A stretch of DNA of 64,000 bases from positions 1-64,000 of the forward strand of contig JACKBM010000021.1 of assembly GCA_020634575.1 (NCBI GenBank), written 5' to 3'. Positions 58,602-64,000 of the stretch are shown one piece after another. Under the pieces are notes generated by a model. It was not told where the DNA came from. It did no database searches and saw only the letters and a list, made by a program, of their open reading frames with translations. Position 1 is the stretch's first letter. Every line of letters starts with the position of its first letter. The translations under genes were made by a program, and so were the position numbers. This DNA comes from Ardenticatenales bacterium. Lineage in GTDB: Bacteria > Chloroflexota > Anaerolineae > Promineifilales > Promineifilaceae.

Positions 58602-59129
58602 GAAAGAGCCTCCAGCCGAATGAGCCACACGCGGCTCAGCCCGGCTGTCTGATAGCAGACAGCATACGCCGATCGCCTGGCAGGCAACAAGTCGCAAATG
58701 CATTATCCATTCCTGCCATCTGTCATGTGTGGAGGACCGGCCGGTCGTGACAAAGCACACCAAACCGATGGTACATTTCGTCAATAGCAGTTAACCGTCG
58801 TTTAATTTTCAATTTCAAGGCATGTAGTTGCCGGCTATCTGCCTGGGCAAACCGCAAATAGTTTCCTGACTGCGATCCAGCGCAGCCTGCGGTTTCCTGG
58901 AATAAACGGCGCTGCTCGGTGCCCACTACGCGCCGCTAGCAACTTGCCAATTCTCTGAAGGGAATCCTGCCACACCGGATCTGGCTTGCCAGGGATCTGC
59001 CAATGGCGCACATCCTTCCCGAAATCTGCTCGAAAATTGAATACCGTTTATCTGGTGAATTTGCGCCATGATTGGTGCTCCCTCCCTTTAGCCAACATGA
59101 CGCAGCCGCCACAAACATAGGAGTGTCTT
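58602..59129. other. Intergenic region without recognised gene
   Basis: 528 bases between the divergent pcm and CSLREA/beta-helix genes. It includes one ACCGGCCGGT copy (58736-58745) and, near its end, TAGGAGTG as ribosome binding site of the beta-helix gene. No supported gene, RNA, hairpin or promoter was identified. Confidence 0.5.
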
Positions 59130-62100
59130 ATGTCTGGCCCACTTCGTCGGCATTTGCAATGGTTGACGTTACTGCTGGGCAGTTTGCTCCTGGCGCTTGC
59201 CTGGAACAATTTGCCTGTCGCAGCCGCCTCCTTTGTCGTGGATTCGACCGCTGACACAGCGGACGCCTTACCCGGAGATGGCCTTTGTGCTGATAGTGGC
59301 GGCGCCTGTACCCTGCGCGCCGCCATCCAGGAAGCAAACGAGAATCCCGGCAGCGATCTGATCGCCTTTGCCATCACCGGTGGCAATACCCGTATCGATC
59401 TCACCACCCCCCTGCCCGTCATCAGTGATACCCTCACGATCGACGGCACGACCCAGCAGAACTCGAGCTGCCCCTCAGCCATCGCGGCTGCCAATCTCAA
59501 CATTGAGTTGAATGGCAGCAGCGCCGGCAGCCTGGCCAACGGTCTGGAATTTGTTGCCGGCAGTGACAACAGCCTGGTCAAGGGGTTGGTCATCAATAAC
59601 TTCGAGGGCAGCGGCATCGTCCTCCAGAGCAATAGCAATACCATCACCTGTAACAACATCGGCACCAACCGGGCCGGCACCGCCGCCGCCCCCAACGGCG
59701 ACGCCGGCATCAACGTGATGACCGGTGCGGATAATGTTATTGGCGGCGCTCTGACCGGTAATCGCAATGTGATTGCCGGCAACCTGGGTAGCGGCATCTT
59801 TGCCGGCCCGCCGGCCACCGAACCGATCATCACGCTGCCCGAGGAGGATCCGGGTCTGCCGCCCCCAACCGGCACCCTGATCCTGGGCAACCGTATCGGT
59901 ACAAACGCCCTGGGCACCGCCGCGCTGGCCAATGGGGTCAACGGCGTGACTGTCACTGGCGTCGGTAACATGAATAGCGTCATCGACAACAACCTGGTGT
60001 CCGGCAACACCGGCGCCGGCATTGCCGTGCTGGAAGGCGCGACCCTGACGCTGATTGAGGGCAACAAGATCGGCACCAATGTGCTGGGCAACTGGAATCT
60101 GCCCAATGGCGCCAATGGCATCCTCATCGAAAATGGCGCTCAGACTGTGATTCATGACAATCTGATCTCCGGCAATATCGGCGGCGGCGTCTTTATCGCC
60201 GATCCGCCCAGCAGCATTGCCGCGGAGAACAATATCATCACCGCCAACTACATCGGCACGGACATCACCGGTGAGGCCGCGCTGCCCAACATCGGGCCTG
60301 GCGTGGCGATGCAGAACGCCTCCAACAACACGGTGGGCGGCAGCGACCCGGCTGATCGCAATATCATCAGCGGCAACCAGGGGGATGGCGTTTTTGTGAC
60401 GCGCAGCCCCACCTTCAGCGCCGTCAACAACCAGGTCATCGGCAACTACATCGGCATTGATGTGAGCGGCGAAGTGGCCCTGGGGAATGGCGGCGTCGGC
60501 GTCAACATCTTTGGCGGCGTCGAAACGCTGGTGCAGGATAACCTGATTGGCGGCAATGCGGCCGGCATCTCGCTTTCCGGCAACACCACCTCCAACAACA
60601 TCGTCCTCGGCAACGCCATCGGCACAGACCCCACCGGCACCTTCGCCTGGGGCAATGGCGAACATGGCGTCTTCCTCAACTCGCGTGCTGACAGCAACCA
60701 GATCGGCAGCATCATCCCTGGCGAAGGCAACATCATTGCCCTGCACAGTGGGCGCGGCGTCTGGATGACCGGTGTCGGCACGGAGAACAACGCCATCCGG
60801 GGCAACAGCATCTTTGCAAACCAGGGCGACGAAGTCGAGAACAAGCTCGGCATCGACCTCTCTGGCAGCGGCGTCAATCCCAATGACCCGCTGGATGCGG
60901 ATGTAGGCCCCAACCAGCTGCAGAACTACCCCGACCTGATCAATCTTTACTCGTTCGATGGCGCCTTCCTGCTCAACGCCGTCCTCAACAGCACGCCCAA
61001 CACGACCTTTGACATCGATTTCTACCTGAACAGCGCCTGTGACCCATCGGGTTATGGCGAAGGCGAAATCTATCATCAGTCGACCGTTGTCAATACAGAC
61101 GCTGACGGCGTGGCCGTGCTGACGATGGCGCTGGACCCGGTTGATCCGGGGACGCCCTTCCTGACGAGTACGGCGACGGATCCGGCCGGTAACACCTCCG
61201 AGTTCTCCAACTGTGTTGCAGTGACGGAGGCGCTGGTCGTGGGCACAACGGACGACAACGACGACGGCACCTGCAACCAGGCCCACTGCAGCCTGCGCGA
61301 GGCGATCAACGCCGCCAACAGCATGGCCGGCGAACAAAGCATCGTCTTCAGCATCCAGGGCGGCGGTCCGCACACGATCATGCCGCTGTCTGCCCTGCCC
61401 GTCATCAGCGACACGGTGACAATCGACGGCCTCTCGCAGCCGGGCGCCCAATGCCTGGTCTCGCTGACGCCACCACCCATCCCGACCCGGGCCGCGGGTC
61501 CATCTCTCATGATCGCCATTGATGGTAACCTGGCCGGCGCCGGCGTGGACGGCCTGACGCTTAGCGGCACCGGCAACACGGTCATCGGCCTGAGTATTAC
61601 CAATTTCGATGGCAATGGTCTCGTGCTGGCGGGCGGCGGCAACAGCCGTATCGCCTGCAATGCCCTGGGGGTGGCCCCGGACGGCCAGCTCCCCGGCGGC
61701 AACCATGGCAACGGCCTCGTAATTGACGATAGTCCGGGCAACCTAATCGGCGAAATGCCGGCGCCGCCGCCGGAAAGCGATCCGGTGCCCACGGAGCCGA
61801 TTTCCTTTGGCAATGTGATTGGCGCTAACGGCCAGAACGGCGTGCTCATCATGGGCGCCGCCGCGACCGAAAATGCGCTTTATGGCAATGTGATCGGGCT
61901 CAACCGCGACGGAACAGCCATGGTAGGCAATAACGCTGACGGCGTCGCCGTTGATGGCGCCCCTAACCTGCTGCTCGGTTCGACTGCCGACCTGCTCCTC
62001 AATGTCATCGGCGGCAACGGTGGCTATGGCGTGAGTCTGGCCAACGTGATTGGCGGCTGGCTTGAAGGTAACTTCATCGGCGTGGATGGTCTGGGGACGA

Positions 62101-63170
62101 TGGCGTTGCCCAATGGGCTGGATGGCGTCGCCCTGGCCGGCAGCAGCGGTGTTACGCTTAACCGCAACCTCATCTCCGGCAACATCGGCCGGGGGGTCAG
62201 CATTGATGCAGCCAGCAGTCAGAACAGTTTGACGGGCAATGTCATTGGTTCCGATGTTTGGGGGCTCTCCCTGCTCGGCAATGGCAGTGATGGTGTGGCC
62301 ATCTTTGGCTCAGAAAACGAGATTGCTGGCGGGCAGATTCTCTACAACGGGGCTGCCGGCCTACTGATTGAAGGGAATAACGCTATCAGCAACAGTGTCA
62401 GCAGCACGGCCTTCTTCGGCAACCTGGCGCTGGGCATCGATCTGGGGGGCGACGGCGTTACCCCCAATGATCCGCTGGACATCGACGCTGGGCCTAACCA
62501 GCTACAGAACAGCCCGGTCATCAGCGACGTCGTGATCACCCTGGTGGACACGACGATCAGCGGGTACCTGGAAAGCGCCGTCGAGGCGACGTACACCGTC
62601 GAACTCTACGGCAACCCATTCTGTGACGGCAGCGGTTATGGCGAAGGTTACTGGCCGCTGGGTACAGTCATGGTGACAACGGATGGGAGTGGCTACGGCG
62701 CCTTTGAACTTGTCCTGGCTGAGCCGCTGGCCGCCGGCACCTTCGTGTCCGGACTGGCCACGGATGCCGCCGGCAACAGCTCTGAGTTCGGCGCCTGTCT
62801 GCCAGAACCGGGCGACTTTGCCGCCGTCCTGGTCTCGCCGGCGAACCCGGCCCAGACGGTGGGCTCGGGCCTGACAGCCGTTTACGAGATGCAACTGATC
62901 AACCTGGGCAACGTGGCCGACAGCTACACCCTGACGGTCAGCGGTGACTGGGCGGCGACGCTCTCGGTCATGGTCACGCCGATGTTACAACCAGGCGAGA
63001 CCTTCACGTTTACGGTGTCGGTGATGGTACCGGCCGGTACCCCCATCAACACCAGCGATGAGACCCTGATCAGCGCCATCTCCGCTTACAACAACGATGT
63101 TGTGGGCTTCAGCACCGCCACCACCACCGTCGGCTGGCTGCGCCTGCTCCTGCCCATCATCATCCATTAA
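59130..63170 (+). CDS. Secreted CSLREA/right-handed beta-helix surface protein, internally duplicated
   Basis: A 1346-residue exported protein. The signal peptide is about 1-33 (hydrophobic core to PVAAAS). Two similar halves each start with a CSLREA-type module (CTLRAAIQEANENPGSD at about 60; CSLREAINAANSMAGEQ at about 720) and a DTLTIDGTTQ / DTVTIDGLSQ strand. Each continues into beta-helix rungs with repeated NVIGGN, GNRIGTN and GNYIGTD motifs. Each half ends with a module containing PNDPLDxDxGPNQLQN and a domain with CDPSGYGEG / CDGSGYGEG. The end has a DUF11-like beta-sandwich and the final residues WLRLLLPIIIH, an LPII tail. Proteins of this type are large adhesins or polysaccharide-binding surface proteins; no enzyme activity is evident. 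Confidence 0.88.
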   Translation: MSGPLRRHLQWLTLLLGSLLLALAWNNLPVAAASFVVDSTADTADALPGDGLCADSGGACTLRAAIQEANENPGSDLIAFAITGGNTRIDLTTPLPVISDTLTIDGTTQQNSSCPSAIAAANLNIELNGSSAGSLANGLEFVAGSDNSLVKGLVINNFEGSGIVLQSNSNTITCNNIGTNRAGTAAAPNGDAGINVMTGADNVIGGALTGNRNVIAGNLGSGIFAGPPATEPIITLPEEDPGLPPPTGTLILGNRIGTNALGTAALANGVNGVTVTGVGNMNSVIDNNLVSGNTGAGIAVLEGATLTLIEGNKIGTNVLGNWNLPNGANGILIENGAQTVIHDNLISGNIGGGVFIADPPSSIAAENNIITANYIGTDITGEAALPNIGPGVAMQNASNNTVGGSDPADRNIISGNQGDGVFVTRSPTFSAVNNQVIGNYIGIDVSGEVALGNGGVGVNIFGGVETLVQDNLIGGNAAGISLSGNTTSNNIVLGNAIGTDPTGTFAWGNGEHGVFLNSRADSNQIGSIIPGEGNIIALHSGRGVWMTGVGTENNAIRGNSIFANQGDEVENKLGIDLSGSGVNPNDPLDADVGPNQLQNYPDLINLYSFDGAFLLNAVLNSTPNTTFDIDFYLNSACDPSGYGEGEIYHQSTVVNTDADGVAVLTMALDPVDPGTPFLTSTATDPAGNTSEFSNCVAVTEALVVGTTDDNDDGTCNQAHCSLREAINAANSMAGEQSIVFSIQGGGPHTIMPLSALPVISDTVTIDGLSQPGAQCLVSLTPPPIPTRAAGPSLMIAIDGNLAGAGVDGLTLSGTGNTVIGLSITNFDGNGLVLAGGGNSRIACNALGVAPDGQLPGGNHGNGLVIDDSPGNLIGEMPAPPPESDPVPTEPISFGNVIGANGQNGVLIMGAAATENALYGNVIGLNRDGTAMVGNNADGVAVDGAPNLLLGSTADLLLNVIGGNGGYGVSLANVIGGWLEGNFIGVDGLGTMALPNGLDGVALAGSSGVTLNRNLISGNIGRGVSIDAASSQNSLTGNVIGSDVWGLSLLGNGSDGVAIFGSENEIAGGQILYNGAAGLLIEGNNAISNSVSSTAFFGNLALGIDLGGDGVTPNDPLDIDAGPNQLQNSPVISDVVITLVDTTISGYLESAVEATYTVELYGNPFCDGSGYGEGYWPLGTVMVTTDGSGYGAFELVLAEPLAAGTFVSGLATDAAGNSSEFGACLPEPGDFAAVLVSPANPAQTVGSGLTAVYEMQLINLGNVADSYTLTVSGDWAATLSVMVTPMLQPGETFTFTVSVMVPAGTPINTSDETLISAISAYNNDVVGFSTATTTVGWLRLLLPIIIH

Positions 63171-63232
63171 CGCTGACGTTTGTTTAGCGGGTCAGATCCG
63201 GCCGGATCGCGGGCCGCTATAAGAGTTTGCTG

Positions 63233-63339
63233 GGCACGGATTAGCACGGATTTAACACGGATTTTTGTCAATTGGCCTCACGATGGGCTCTAATCATGCA
63301 AAAGAAATAATCCGTGACCAATCCGTGTTAATCCGTGGC
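63233..63339. repeat. Inverted repeat element, family A copy 3
   Basis: The left arm GGCACGGATTAGCACGGATT and the right arm ending CCAATCCGTGTTAATCCGTGGC face each other around about 45 AT-rich bases. It lies between two convergent genes (the CSLREA protein and the next beta-helix gene), where a two-way terminator would be useful. Confidence 0.83.
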
Positions 63340-63395
63340 AAACTTCCCTGCCTTAGCCATTCACGAGGATGAGGTTGCTGGCGTTACCGGCGTTG

Positions 63396-64000
63396 CTACT
63401 TACCGCCGACGCCGGCGGTGGCGTTGTCCGCCATGACGGTGCCGATGATCTGGATATGCTCGGCGCTGCTGCCGATGAAGAAGCCGTAGCGCTGCCAATG
63501 GCCGCGGCCGCCCTCGTTTTTGTCGTAGGCGCTACAACCGACCAGCTGGATGCGGCTGCCCCAGGGGATATGGAAGCCATCAAAGCTGCTGGTCGGGCTG
63601 GCGCCGTTCCAGCTGTTGGAGTCGGCATGACAACCGACAAAGGAGTTGGGACCCGAGCCACAGTAAAAGCCATGCCCCTCGTTGTCCTGGGCCTCACAGG
63701 CGGCGAACTGATTACGCACGGCATGGATTGAGAAGCCATTCAGATCGCTATACCAGCTTTTGCAGCCCACAAAACGATTGTTAGAACCGGCCACATAAAA
63801 GCCGGACCCGCTGCTACTGCCGCTCTCACACTGGCTCAAAAAGGAATCCGGACAATCGATCAAAAAGCTGTGGGCTTCGGTGACGCCTTCCTCGCCGACG
63901 TTATAGACGCGCAACCGCGCCAGTTGGTTGGCCCGCATGTGGGCGCCGGTCAGGTGGATGCCGTGGCGCCGGGTGCGGTAGATGTAGACATCAACAAATT
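63396..64000 (-). CDS. Right-handed beta-helix protein, C-terminal part (runs off window)
   Basis: The frame is open from the window end (FVDVYIYRTRRHGIHLTGAHM...) to the stop at 63396, so this is the last about 200 residues of a longer protein whose start is beyond 64000. Beta-helix rungs are clear: NNRFVGCKSWYSDLNGFSIH, NQFAACEAQDNEGHGFYCG, NSFVGCHADSNSWNG. The Cys in GC and AC turns recur about every 23-25 residues. The stop comes directly after NATAGVGGK. The +1 reading beyond it encodes SNAGNASNLILVNG, which looks like a natural last rung, so a small frameshift at the 3' end is possible. Confidence 0.75.
   Translation of the reverse strand, partial: FVDVYIYRTRRHGIHLTGAHMRANQLARLRVYNVGEEGVTEAHSFLIDCPDSFLSQCESGSSSGSGFYVAGSNNRFVGCKSWYSDLNGFSIHAVRNQFAACEAQDNEGHGFYCGSGPNSFVGCHADSNSWNGASPTSSFDGFHIPWGSRIQLVGCSAYDKNEGGRGHWQRYGFFIGSSAEHIQIIGTVMADNATAGVGGK

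Larger units (their letters stand above)
5068..63038. repeat. Dispersed highly iterated palindrome ACCGGCCGGT
   Basis: Exact copies of this 10-base palindrome begin at 5068, 12675, 14203, 17685, 19226, 22896, 23008, 26221, 27130, 27748, 30420, 34955, 36549, 37875, 38843, 43795, 44654, 50274, 53007, 58416, 58736 and 63029. Nearly all are inside coding sequences, in all reading frames. Under independent bases at about 60% GC one would expect far fewer than one copy in 64 kb (my estimate is about 0.2). Cyanobacterial HIP1 behaves in a similar way. The core GGCCGG/CCGGCC is also frequent without the flanking A/T. Confidence 0.85.

Noticed and set aside
59475..61706. A 743-codon open frame on the - strand inside the CSLREA/beta-helix gene
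   Set aside because: The + strand gene has a signal peptide and domain repeats; the antisense frame mirrors its repeats and has no family features.
1..64000. tRNA or rRNA genes
   Set aside because: No T-loop plus acceptor pairing or rRNA-like segment was noticed on either strand when reading the gaps; a covariance-model search was not possible here.

Overview
The window looks like chromosomal DNA of a high-GC, filamentous-type Chloroflexota bacterium (Anaerolineae/Caldilineae/Promineifilum-like). This is inferred from gene content: a Ycf45/R3H ATPase, secreted beta-helix and CSLREA proteins, Thr-Pro-rich linkers, secreted proteins ending in a hydrophobic LP(L/I)I tail, lipoproteins, and frequent GTG/TTG starts with weak or absent ribosome binding sites. 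No rRNA, tRNA, CRISPR array, prophage or complete insertion sequence was seen. Species-level assignment is not possible from this sequence alone.

Layout. 1-5.2 kb: a phospho-signalling cluster on the + strand (a membrane VWA-FHA protein cut by the window edge, then two paralogous PP2C phosphatases with a transmembrane helix and a Thr/Pro tail). 5.2-8.7 kb: an O-antigen-ligase-like membrane protein whose 3' end overlaps a convergent multi-TM/GAF histidine kinase. 8.8-10.9 kb: a ChlI/ChlD-type chelatase gene split by a -1 frame change at a 9-A run with a canonical A_AAA_AAG slippery heptamer. 11-12.3 kb: cyclophilin and a metallophosphoesterase. 12.3-20.1 kb: a three-gene ABC exporter operon behind a near-consensus promoter, with two very large FtsX-type permeases and one protein holding two ATPase domains. 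20.1-24.7 kb: an ArgE-like deacylase, a secreted lipoprotein, a sialate-esterase-like protein and a response regulator that lacks the phospho-acceptor Asp.

24.8-28.4 kb (- strand): an operon of GNAT acetyltransferase, beta-helix protein, NahK-like sugar kinase and lipoprotein. 28.8-30.5 kb: glnS with a clear terminator. 30.6-35.4 kb (- strand): a tight three-gene operon led by a 999-residue protein with an eCIS-cargo-type N-terminus (LQRTIGNRAV), five annexin-like repeats and a C-terminal metzincin site; its partners are a lipoprotein and an unrecognised 299-residue protein. 35.5-43.5 kb (- strand): dnaN, a SpoU methyltransferase flanked on both sides by one repeat family, a membrane-anchored NACHT-HEAT ATPase and a secreted subtilase.

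43.7-48.8 kb (+): lactate permease, M19 dipeptidase, a small hypothetical protein and a secreted propeller-like protein. 48.8-53.7 kb: gmk, a FmdB zinc ribbon, tmk (probably leaderless), the Ycf45/R3H ATPase and a double-GNAT-like protein. 53.8-57.9 kb: a 5'-truncated VapC remnant, then the complete sdhCDAB operon with its terminator. 57.9-64 kb: a protein-isoaspartate methyltransferase, a 1346-residue CSLREA/beta-helix surface protein and the 3' part of another beta-helix gene.

Across the window runs a strongly over-represented palindrome, ACCGGCCGGT (22 exact copies found by eye, mostly inside genes). Two families of intergenic repeat recur three times each, and two further single-copy inverted-repeat elements are present. 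The items most worth following up are the eCIS-like annexin/metzincin operon, the chelatase frameshift, the iterated palindrome and the repeat-flanked SpoU/NACHT segment.
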